Shown here: one piece after another, positions 1-10,664 of the stretch
Layout of the letters: the number at the start of each line of letters is the position of its first letter
Position numbering within the stretch: the stretch's first letter is position 1
NCBI RefSeq assembly: GCF_030272615.1
Contig: NC_081414.1
Span: 660,712,438 to 660,776,437, forward strand
Source of the DNA: Cryptomeria japonica
Taxonomy: Eukaryota; Streptophyta; Pinopsida; Cupressales; Cupressaceae
Direction: 5' to 3'
DNA length: 64,000 bases
Notes under the pieces: generated by a model
The model's database searches: none
Told to the model about the DNA's origin: nothing
Seen by the model: only the letters and a program-made list of their open reading frames with translations
Translations under genes and position numbers: made by a program

Positions 1-700
1 GTGAGAAAAGGTTCTCCTATTTTTTGTTTGGTATTACAAAGCTTGATCATAGTGACTAGATGAAAAAATTTATAGGAGTATTGTTGGAAAAATAATTTGA
101 CTAATTCCTCAAAAGTTTTAATTACCATAGGTAGGCTTGAAAACCATTCCATAGCTTGTCCTCCTAAACTCCTCGGGAAAAGGTGCATGAGATATGTTTG
201 TTCGTGCATGAACTCCATACATAAAGCACAAAATTATCTTACATGGTCTTGAGGATCTGCATTACCTTTATATTTGTCAAACTTAGGAATCACCACACTT
301 GAAGGAAATGGAGGCATGTAAATATTTTTGGCAAATGGGAACAGGCAGATTGTGTCTAAAGAGTACAACTTTGATGATTTATCCTTGTTTTTCATTTCTA
401 TGATTTCAGTTTGTAATGCTTGTAATTTCTTCTTTACCAATGCTAAGGGTGTCTCTTCCTCTTTACTGATAAGGGTTTCAACATTATAATCAGTAGGAAG
501 TTTAGTGCCTTGTTTTGCTAGCTCTAGAAAATAATCTTCATCATTTTTTGGAAATCTTTATCCTTTTGACAACTATTTATAATAGCTTCTATAGGTTCAG
601 AGGCTTCAGAGTCGCTAGATGAGGAATCACTGTCATTAGCATGGGTACTGAGATTGTCATAAGTGTCGTATTTAGCAGCTTGTCTTTCTTTCCTTTCTCC
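1..700 (-). pseudogene. gag fragment of gypsy-like element D
   Basis: The minus strand encodes pieces of an LTR-retrotransposon capsid protein in shifting frames. From high to low coordinates there is a serine/acid-rich segment (DSDSSSSDSEASEP, near 600-640), then IPKFDKYKGNADPQDHVR (237-290), then FPRSLGGQAMEWFSSLP (about 130-180). The last two are typical of plant Ty3/gypsy-type gag. Stops and frame changes break it. The reading direction matches the D leader at 29811-32088, and the frame at the insertion point of element A stays open on both sides of A, so this is the continuation of the D gag. The rest of D (pol and 3' LTR) should lie left of the window. Family assignment below gypsy is uncertain. 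Confidence 0.75.
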
Positions 701-705
701 ATACA
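701..705. repeat. TSD of element A (ATACA, left copy)
   Basis: ATACA directly precedes the 5' LTR of A and recurs at 29806-29810 directly after its 3' LTR. This is the expected 5-bp duplication made by an integrase, and it fixes the outer borders of A. Confidence 0.85.
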
Positions 706-3700
706 TATCATGAACCCTATTTTTCCATAATTATTTAATTAGGAAAATAATGTTTATTTTTCGCAAATGAATTGGAAATGAAATGAAAATAGAACAGTTA
801 ATGAAATAAAATAGGAGATCGAATGTACTAAAATTATTTATATACAATTGAATGATTAGTAATAATTTTTATTATAAATTGGGATTGTCATTGCTAATGA
901 GCGATTGAGTGCAAGTGAATGCAGGAACAAGTGAACAATGATGAAGGCGAGAACATGGTTCAGGTAGAGTTGTCTTAGCTCTTGTATTTCATTAGAATAG
1001 ATGGAATCTCGCACAAACCACATTAGGATTTATAATTTGCATCTTGAAAATATGGAGGATTTAGATAACCTTATTTGAGTGTTTGTTCAAATTGAAATGA
1101 TGAATTTGAAAGTGTAAATGATTCAAAAATGAATATTGACCCTAGGTTTTTATGTTCTTTTTTAGATATGTATAAATGTATGAAAAATTATACTTATGAG
1201 TTTACTTTTGTAAATTGGACAACAGTATAAAATATATACGTACATGAGAAATTGATTCAATCATATACATGTATATCTATATAGTTATAAATATCCAATT
1301 ATCGTGAAATATGATTACTTAAAGAATTTTGTTTATATCTATGTAATCATTTGAGATTAAAATAAATATATATATGTATTATATTGTGTATACGAGTTCT
1401 AATAATTCGATCATGTTATTCTAAATACATATGTAATTATTGTATATATAATCAAATTTATGAAATTAAGTTATTTAATGAAAATACAAAATATTTATTT
1501 ATATATATATATATTTAATTATAGAAAATGGTTATTAAAGAATTTGTTAAGAGTTTAATGTTTAATATTTACTTTGCAACTGAAATATAGTCGCATATTA
1601 CATTTTTATGTTAGAAAGGTGGCGGGTTAGCATAGCGACTATGTCACATGGCAGTTAGTGTGGCCAATTAGACAAAGACTATGGGTTAACCCAGATCGAG
1701 GATCGCATGTCCATCAACATGGAGATCATGGAAATAAACTAGACATAGACCATTAGTTAAATGCAGATTTTAGAGGTTGCAATATGGAAACAATGGCCAT
1801 TGACCTGGTAGTGAAAACAATGAACTTGCTCAAACACTTAAGTGTTTGTAAAAAAGTTTAACTTGTCATCCCCTCCATCAAGCGAGTAAACTGCAGATAA
1901 CTCTTTCCTTCCATGGGTTGGAATCGACTGATAATGTCCATGTTGAATAAAGATTAGAAGTCTAAAATCGGTGGCATATACATTGCAGGAAGAAGTGGCA
2001 TATAACTGCAGGAAGTAATAAGATAATAGGTGCGTGGTGCCATGAATATAGGAATATCAATGATAGGAAACTATTGCGTAGTTAACTCATGCACTAGAAC
2101 AATAGAAATTGCATTTAGAATTTCCATCTCTATTAGACATGGAGATGTGAGAGAGAGTTAAACAAAGACTCAATGTAATAGACTTCAAATCAACAATCAT
2201 CATCGAGCCTCTAAATGGGGAGAGATCGTAGGATAAAATAAGATAAATAGAGATGTAGGATAGGAAGATGGGATATACACACACACTCACATGCAAGGAG
2301 AGACGATAGACTCATGGAGGCAAGAATAGAGATGGAAGAGGAAAAGATAGATCAATGAAGGATTAGAGAATGGAATGTGGAAGAGAAGAGTAGAGGAGAT
2401 TTAGATGTGATTACAACTATGTCGTAAAAGATCAATTATGATCATCTTCAATTTAGCATCGAACTTAGGGGTTAGGATTCTTGATTGAGTGATAGTTATT
2501 TTATTATTATTAGAGAAATTCTAAGAATATGCAAAGGATAAGAACTAGTGAGATACAAAAGCATCAAGAAGGAAAGCATTGGAATCAGGATGTATTGCCA
2601 ACAACTCAAAGTTATCAAGGATCATAGTAGACCTAGATTGTGTTTCTTGAAGTAGGCTCAAATCTCATATGTTATCTTGAAGAGATTAAGAGATAAAGAT
2701 TGATCTAGTTTTAGAATTATGAAATATTCTAATGGAAGATCTAGAGTCGCAAAATGAATCATTTTTAATTGTTTAAATTACGATCATGAAAATATAGATA
2801 CAATAATGATATATTTATGAAATTTTGTTGATAAAACTTAGTGAAACTCTTAGAAATTAGATCTCCCAATCCTCTAGGAACAGAGTAAGAGGATAAAAAG
2901 AGGAACTCTAAAATTGAACTTCAAAGAAGATGAAATACTAGGATAATGAATTATTAAGAATTGAAGTTTATTTTGAATTTGCGTAGAAAAGACTTACACT
3001 TTTGAATTTGATCCTTGCATGCAAAAAATGGTGATTAGGTGTCTTATTTGAAAGGCCATATAGATAGGTACTTTATGAATTTTCATCATGTTAGATAGTT
3101 GTTATGGAAAATTAGTAAAATCAGTGAGTTGAGTTATTAAATCATGGAAAGTCACATATTAGTATGATGTTCGAGAAAAAAGGTAAATGAACCAAGACAC
3201 ATGGAAAGATAGAGAGCTTAGACTGAACCAAGACACGTGGAAAGATAGAGATCTCAGACGAAATAAAACTTAGATTTCTAAACCATAAGAAATGGAATGC
3301 ACATTAATGATTACATTATTTAAATGTTTGATAATTGAATAAAAGAATGTGTGCTCATTTTATTCAATTTCTTTGTAAAGATTCATACTTGTTACACCTT
3401 AATATTTTAATCTTGTCTTTAAATTGCTTGAAAGATAGAATGTAAAGATTGTTTTCTTTTAGATGTATATTTGATTATCCATAAAAGATTGTTTCCTGTC
3501 AGATAGGATTGGTTGTAATAAAATATTTATTCTATCAATTTCTATTCAAACGAAAGATTGTCTTCTTAGCATAGTATTTTTATCTTGCAAGAAATAGGAA
3601 GCTAGAATTGAAAGGCGAAAGATTGTCTTCTGTATGAATTTACTCTAGATTTATGTGAACAAAGCTAGATAGGCTTGTGTTTGTGGAAAGTTACCTTCCT

Positions 3701-4390
3701 AGATGGGTGCCAAATGTGGATTATAGAGAGAATAGTTACTTTTCCAACTATCTATTTTTGGTGTGCATGGCATTATACTCGGCCGAGTAATTATTTGAAT
3801 TATCCATAGAAATAGATGGAATTCTTTTATTTTATGCTCTCTACCATATCCTTGATTGATAATGAATGCTTGTTTCTTAATAGAATTAGAAAATTGAAAA
3901 TGCATGTATCATCTAGGCATGCACCAGATTCCATCTTGCCTTTCGAATTCTTTTGCTAAGCAATTTGTGCAAGGTCAGGTATTCTTGATTGACCAAGAAT
4001 TTTGGGGAAGTGTAAGCTTCAAGGTTGGGCGGAAAAAGCACCTGAATCTTGTTCTTGTCTTCATGCTAAAGATTGTATTGGCAATATCTTGGGTTGCAAA
4101 TCAACGGACGCATCTCACCCTTCACTTTGTATTATTTTGTTATTGAACTTATGACAACTTGAAATGCACAAGTATCGTATGATTGAGATACTACTTTTAT
4201 CAATTTATGGAATAAATAATCTTTATCTTTTATAGAAAATTCATTTTTATTATGATTTAAATGGAATGATCAAATGAAGCTATGGATATAAATTTGGAAT
4301 GAAATAGACTTATTAACTGATCTATGTGTTTATTTAAGAATAAAGAGTAATTCGGCTATTATTGAAGTTAGCTCGATTTACGTCTTTACG
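706..4390 (+). repeat. 5' LTR of element A
   Basis: This 3.7 kb LTR matches 21759-22430 plus 26863-29805, once the nested solo LTR is removed. The termini have decayed: it starts TATCATGAACCC where the other copy has TGTCACGAACCC, and ends TTTACG where the other has TTTACA. A methionine-type primer site follows at 4394. Short open frames inside recur in the other LTR copy but match no protein I know and are probably chance. It carries a tandem duplication at 3189-3260 and a palindrome ACTCGGCCGAGT near 3778-3789 that is kept in both LTRs. Confidence 0.85.
3189..3260 (+). repeat. tandem duplication inside the 5' LTR of A
   Basis: A unit of about 36-43 bp containing ACCAAGACACATGGAAAG is present twice in tandem here. 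The sister LTR has it once, near 28637-28680. The duplication therefore arose after insertion, or the other copy lost a unit. Confidence 0.7.
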
Positions 4391-4393
4391 TTT

Positions 4394-4405
4394 TGGTATC
4401 AGAGC
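4394..4405 (+). promoter_or_regulatory. tRNA-iMet-type PBS of element A
   Basis: TGGTATCAGAGC begins three bases after the end of the 5' LTR. This is the usual minus-strand primer site of plant elements primed by initiator Met tRNA. It sets the plus orientation of A. Confidence 0.9.
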
Positions 4406-5267
4406 ACATTTTATAACTCTAGAGCCTATGAGTCCGCTTCATGAATGAAGTCATGTGCTTGACAAACTCACTATTGGATATTTAACGCATCAAACTTGCA
4501 AATAAAGGAGCATAGAGCCTTTTCAAGGTGAATTGATGACAACGACCTAGAAGAAGGAGGATGGTTGATAAAGGAAGAAATAATTCCTTCTTACTATGAA
4601 ATGAATTCAGGATATTCAAGATGAGAATTATAAGGCCGAGAAAAGAAGTTGTCTACTTCTAGGATGAAAGAAGAAAGGAATCAACTTCTAAAACCAAGAA
4701 AAAAGAAATAACTAAGCAAGCTGAGTAGGGTAACCGAAATCTCACCTACCTTTCCATTGGGAGACAAGAATAGTTGGATTAGCCTATTGAGGAGATAGAT
4801 GAAGAATATATATATAAGTATCTCCCTACTATGTTAACTGTATTTAGTTCATATAAGTCAAAAGGATGCACCCCATTGACTCCATGAGAAGAGATATAAA
4901 TTTGGGTGATATCATTTATGAACAATCGATAAGTAAAGTTTCTTTTTCAAAAATCAACATGGTGTCCAGATAGATGGAGAAAGAGTATCTCCTAGAATGA
5001 CATACTTAATGGACACATTCGTCAGAAGATAGTTATTGAGTAAGAGTTGGGTGCTTTTATAGTAAGTTGTGGTTGAGATTTAATTGATAAATGATGGTTG
5101 TTATTAGAACCTATATGCTTGAGATGCTTAACTGATAATTATTTTAACTTGTATCTTGTGAAAGGATAATAGACTATGTCTATAGTGTACAAGGTAGGTA
5201 CTATATGGATAGGAATTATGAATGATATGATGAAATCTTCATAGGACTTTGTATTCTAGTTTGTGTC
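4406..5267 (+). other. 5' internal region of element A, no recognisable coding
   Basis: This is leader or gag territory by position. All frames are closed by frequent stops, and I recognise no gag motif or zinc knuckle. It ends where element L is inserted. Confidence 0.6.
5263..5267. repeat. TSD of element L (left copy GTGTC)
   Basis: GTGTC precedes the left LTR of L. The right flank at 18016-18020 is ATGTC, one mismatch from a perfect 5-bp duplication, as expected for an old insertion. Confidence 0.6.
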
Positions 5268-6303
5268 TATCATGCCCAAACTTTTGGGCAAAAACACACA
5301 CAACAATTTTTTTTTTGAACACTTAATTACATGCAACCTATGCTTAATTAGATGTGACAACTTAACAGGTTGCTCCAAGCGGAACATTAAATTATGATAA
5401 AATATTTTTCTAACGTGAGCGATGAATAGAACAAATTTATCTAGAAGCCTTAGGTTTCTATGAAACTCCTAGACGACAAAGTTAGGATATTCCTAACATA
5501 ACAATTTACGATAACTCCTATAATCAAATGAAACAAAATGAATTTATAAGGACAATAATATATCCACATCAAATGTCCCCTTTATTACAATTGCAATTTA
5601 TAATTCTTAGTTAGATTGACTTCTACTAAATAGACATTAATAAAATTACTTGGTTCAATATCGATTATTTAATAAATATCAAGTTTCCTCCATCCTGTTA
5701 ATACATCCTTTCTTAATAATTTAATTTTAATATGGCTTCGATTAATTCAACACTAATACAATTTCATTGTATTAATATTATCTAATTGAGCATACACAAT
5801 TTAAAGTGCCAAACATCATTAAGATAATTGAATTATCTGATGAAAGTCTCCACTTGGGTTAATAAGGTTCGCAAGGCCTAGTCCATTAATTTTATTGTAG
5901 AGAAAGTATATTACGCCACTACAATATCCTCTTAAATTAATTATTTAATTATCTATATTAAATTATTCCATTTAATTTTGAAAACCATTTAGATCTCTAA
6001 AATGTAAATATATAATTTAATTTCAAGTTGTTATATATTACTTCTTCCAAACATCATCTATTAAATATTTCGTATACAATATTTCACATTACCTCTTGCT
6101 TTAAATTCAGTCAATTTAACTTCTCAAATATATTTACCCAAATATGGTAATAGTAATGTTGTAGAAAAATTCATTACATGTTACATTAAATTACAAACTA
6201 GCTTGTTGAACTACAAAATAACTAAAGTTAAAAGAATAATTCCACTTCAAATCTTAGAGAGATATTTAATCTACAATTTTTACCTATACATGCATATTTT
6301 TAG

Positions 6304-6304
<1 letters not shown>

Positions 6305-6345
<41 letters not shown>
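6305..6345. repeat. (TA)n microsatellite
   Basis: An uninterrupted TA run lies in the 3' LTR of L. The sister LTR has a shorter run at 14557-14579, so the length changed after insertion. Confidence 0.95.
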
Positions 6346-6348
<3 letters not shown>

Positions 6349-6453
6349 TATATATTTTTACCATTATTATAAAACTATCCATGAAACCCTAGCCAAAATA
6401 TAATATAAAATGCCCCTTACAATTATAATCTTTTCTATTTCTTTTTTTTTGCT

Positions 6454-6480
6454 ACCCTAACCCTAACTGGGTTAGGGTTT
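6454..6480. repeat. telomere-like inverted repeat in the L LTR
   Basis: ACCCTAACCCTAACT is followed at once by GGGTTAGGGTTT, forming a short hairpin from plant telomere-type units. The sister LTR has the same structure at 14688-14712 with one change (GGGTCAGGGTTT). It marks the edge of the GC island. Confidence 0.8.
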
Positions 6481-6489
6481 TATTTATTC

Positions 6490-6800
6490 CTTAATGCACT
6501 GGGCGGAGGCCGAATTTACCAGACGGAGGTGGCTTTGGGTGGAGGCAGATATGGGCAAAGGTTTGCACATAGGGGGGAAAGGGGGGGCCTCCCCACAGGG
6601 ATGGCCACTACCGAACCTACGGGTCGCGGCCCACAGAGGCGGCCTTGGCCGCCGCTGTGGGTCGCAGCCTGCAGCCCGATAGTGCCGCTGTTGTGGGGTG
6701 CCACCCACAGAGGGGGGCCGAAGCCTCCCCAACTGTGGGTTGCAGCTACAGCCACCACTGGGGGTCACCGCCCAATATGCGAGGGGAGGGGGGGTGGGCG
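6490..6800. repeat. GC-rich low-complexity island in the L LTR
   Basis: About 300 bp of G/C-rich sequence contains repeated blocks such as GGGTCGCGGCCCACAGAGG and is flanked by A/T runs. The sister LTR holds the equivalent island at 14725-15055. Overlapping open frames in several phases on both strands are a consequence of the composition, not evidence of a gene. Confidence 0.8.
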
Positions 6801-7092
6801 AGCTCCCCGAAAACCCAAGGTTTATTTTATTTTTTTTTTAAATTTATTTCCTTTTTTTTCTTTATGTTAAAAAGAAATATAGCATAATATATATATTTAT
6901 TTATTTATTTATATAAATATATTATATATATAAATATATTTTAAATATAATATAAGTATATATATATTTATATTTATATATTTTTGGTGCATAAGAAAAC
7001 TAAAGCTAACTTTACTATGCAGAAATATAGATGCTATATTTTTTTTTTGAAATTTTTTAAACAGATTGATTAAAATATTCTGATTTAAATCC

Positions 7093-7095
<3 letters not shown>

Positions 7096-7123
<28 letters not shown>
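7096..7123. repeat. (TA)n microsatellite
   Basis: A TA run in the 3' LTR of L. The equivalent run in the sister LTR is longer (15351-15398). Confidence 0.9.
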
Positions 7124-7126
<3 letters not shown>

Positions 7127-9779
7127 CCATAAACCAGAGATAACCTATTTGACTTTAGATTTATTTTCTGCAAATAAATGATTTACAGAATCCAATAAAA
7201 TTGAACAGCAACTATAGAAATATGATATTATTTAAATTAACTAGACTATTTATCTCTAGATTTTAATTTTTGCAACAAGTAAATGACAGAATGCAATAAA
7301 TTTAAAAAGCAACTATATAGATGTGATATTATTTAAATTTAACCTTAAGGAAATAAACTGATCTTTTATTTTTAGAAGTCACATGCAAATTTAAACTTTC
7401 ATTTTCAAAATACCATGTATACAATCAACATTATTTCAAGATCAATACATAACTTAAACTTCAACATAAACAATTCCTTTTGCAACAAAATAATACTTTA
7501 ATAAAACAAATAATGTATACATAAATAATTCATTTTGCAACAAAATAATACTTTAATAAAACAAATAATGTATTTCCTTAAAGTATATTTAAATTACAAT
7601 ATAGTCAACCTTACAAATGGATCTCTCATTTCTAGTAAATGACGACTTAAAATAAAATAGATACATTTCCTTTTCAAAGTAATTACAACATATAGTTTCC
7701 CTTTCACAATGCTGCAACTTAAAATATAAAATACTCCATTTCCAAATCTTTTTCTGCAAACAAATAAATCCAACAACTTCTACTTGTCCTTTTCTTTTCT
7801 TCCAAACAACCTGCAAATAAATCATAGGCTATGACCATGGAGTGCTCACCTCCCAACCTAGGCTTACTAGAAGCCACCCCCGAGCTTGGAGACCAAGCCC
7901 TAGACAAGTTATAGACATGCAAACACAACAAGCAAGGGAAAAACATATAGCAAACACTTTCCCAACCAAGGCTACACTTCATCACAAAATGTGAAGTTCT
8001 TACACGGGTGGTAGTGGACCAAATACCCTGAGGAGACTGCAAGAATAGTAGATCACAAAGCCACCTCATGGCAAACAAAAATATATCATAAGTTCATTAA
8101 CCCCACATCCTTATGCCCCCCAAGGCATTTCATGCCATACTTTCTCCCCTTATGACCCCCAAATGCATAAACCAGGCCATGCAACAAGGGTCACATATAT
8201 ACCCCTTGAGTTTACTCTCATAATGAGAGTCTCTCACTTGAGGGCTGTCAAAATTCTGCCACCCACAAGACCATCCTACTCTCCCAAGAGTATGAGATCT
8301 TGGTTACTCCCAAATCACAATAAAATGCATAAAAGAAGTAACAGATAGATCACATAATAAATTTCACGAAGGAAAATACAAGAAACATCTTTTTCATACA
8401 AGCCATTTTTTTTTCCAACATAAACATGCAATGTAAAAGAAACAAAAAGGAGGGTATAATCCAACCTTCAACCCGCCCAAAGGTTTTCTAGAACTAGTTT
8501 GAGGATGAGCAGCCCAAATCCACAATCCTCCCTTCTACACTTAGCCAAATTTCAAATCCCAAAAACCAACTTTTCAAAATGCATCATCTCCAAAAATGGA
8601 GAGTGGGTGATTACACACAAAATCTCTCATTCTTGCCTAAGAAGACCTCAATGAGAGTTCTCACCAATTTCTAAAACTGAAAAAGGAAAATGTAAGAAAA
8701 AGATCAAAAAGGATCTCTCATCAAAAGGGAAGGTTATCTAACCTAGATGGCACCTTCTAATTTTGAATTTTTGCACATCTTAGAAAACCCACTTTTTGCG
8801 ATGACTAAACAGTCACAAGGGAGTAGACACATGCCTAAAAACACTCCTAACTCATACGTATACCTTATGGGCTCTAGGAAACACCTTTAAACTACCCCTA
8901 GGAGTCCATTTGACCCCTTATAAACCCATCTGAAGTTAAATTTCGGGTCCAACCTATGTTGACCACTCCAACGACTCTCTACCCAAGGAAAATTTAGAAC
9001 CACATTCAAATGTTTTGAAAAAGCTATAGTTGAACAACTCCCTTCAAGAGACAAGTCAAAATTCAAGACATAAATCAACACATGTCTCAAGTGACACAAT
9101 AAAATACATTACAAAATTACACATGGAAATTGTCTCTTGTTGGATTTAAATAAATCAATAAATAACATTTAACACACATGCATCATTTACTATTACAAAT
9201 AAAATACGATGCATACGGGGTGTTGTCTCTCCAAACAGACAACCTCTGGCTTTACGAACGTACATAGGTCTAGGTTTGGTTCTCCATAATATTTCCATGG
9301 TCATATGGATAATTTTCCTATGCATCTCAATTACACATTAGTAATTCCAATAACCTCATATAATATTAAACACGTGAATAAGAATACACATCAAACACTC
9401 TGCATACAATTTACATTTAAACAAATCGATATATCTTATATCCAAATAAATCCACATAAGTAATTATCATAATCCACATAATTCTGATCCATACATAAAA
9501 CATGCATCCTATTTCTATCATCATAGTAAAGTCCTGCAAATCCAATAATGACATACATCATCTCAAAGTTATCCTATTCTAGAATCATATAAAGTTATGT
9601 ATCCATAACACATCAAAATGTACACCTTAAGGTGAAATGATTCTGTAACCTGATTCAATTACTTTTCTCACCAATCTATCCATCTAACATAGCTCATCCT
9701 ATTGAATTATAGCATTTATTAGTAAGGTCAAGCATGGTCAACTGAGTTAACCATAGCTTGATTGGGGAGGGGCTCTACA

Positions 9780-9792
9780 TCCTCCTCCCCTA
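9780..9792 (-). promoter_or_regulatory. polypurine tract of element L
   Basis: On the minus strand AGGGGAGGAGGA runs directly into the LTR start TGTAGAGCCCC. This is the plus-strand priming site and sets L on the minus strand. Confidence 0.8.
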
Positions 9793-10596
9793 GAGATCGA
9801 CTTACTCCTAGAAATCACATGAGCAGAATACGAAATAGGTACATAACATTTCCCACAATTTCAATAGGTTACTCTAAATCTTATCTTGCCTACTAGAAAG
9901 ATGCATTACCAAAACCAACTTATGATTGTAATTAGCTTACTATCTTCATAAGGTTAAATTCTTACATTTCCCTTGAATCTCAGGTAGGTGTTTACAAAAT
10001 TCTATCTTTCAACAACTTGCGTTAATGCACCATCCAAATTATATCAATAACACACATCGACTCCCATAATCAAGGTTACATATGATAGTTTACTTATAAA
10101 TTTCTAGGGGTCATACTTATTAAGGGTTCATGTAAAATGTGTTTATCCCACTGCAATTATCATCCATGCTCACCACTAAAGAGAATTGACATCACAGTTT
10201 ATCCATAATGAATCTACTTATTTTACATCGAGGTGCCTCCTAAGGGGGTTAATCACATATTTGGTAAACCACCCTAGGTGCATGATTTCTTCCAACATCC
10301 TTAGGCAACAAGGAATAATCAAGTTTAAGTTCTTTGAATCTACCCATAAGTAGGGAAATTTTCTACTTCTAGGGCCCACAATGCTTGGTATTTCTAGGCA
10401 CCAAGGTTTTAGTTTCATAGGTACATTATTCGCAAAAACCCAAACATTAAGGTACATAACCATCCCATTCTAAGGGAGTGATGAAAATTAATAATTATTA
10501 TTTCTTTTTGATCTCATCCATGCAATCATCTCCATACACATGCCAAATTTTACCAGTCTGCAATTATCATCACTTTCGCAATTCATTAGGTCTAGA

Positions 10597-10664
<68 letters not shown>

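Larger units (their letters stand above)
5268..9779 (-). repeat. 3' LTR of LARD-like element L
   Basis: This LTR of 4,512 bp pairs with 13549-18015 along its whole length with scattered substitutions and small indels. Read on the minus strand it starts TGTAGAGCCCC (9779) and ends GGGCATGATA, where the partner has GGGCATGACA. The polypurine tract at 9780 makes this the 3' LTR. It contains a telomere-like hairpin (6454-6480), a GC-rich island (about 6490-6800) and AT runs. Open frames of 60-120 codons recur in both LTRs because the LTRs are copies. They resemble no protein I know and I do not call them genes. Confidence 0.9.

Noticed and set aside
6454-6480. Interstitial telomere
   Set aside because: Only two units on each side of a hairpin, and both LTRs carry it, so it is part of the LTR and not a chromosome-end relic.
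6484-6887. Several overlapping frames in the GC-rich island
   Set aside because: Open frames on both strands and in several phases result from GC-rich repeats with few stop codons.
7719-8078. 119-codon minus frame, with similar frames at 15953-16313
   Set aside because: The frame recurs because the two LTRs are copies. It is shifted between copies, has no known domain and lies mid-LTR, so it is not evidence for a gene.
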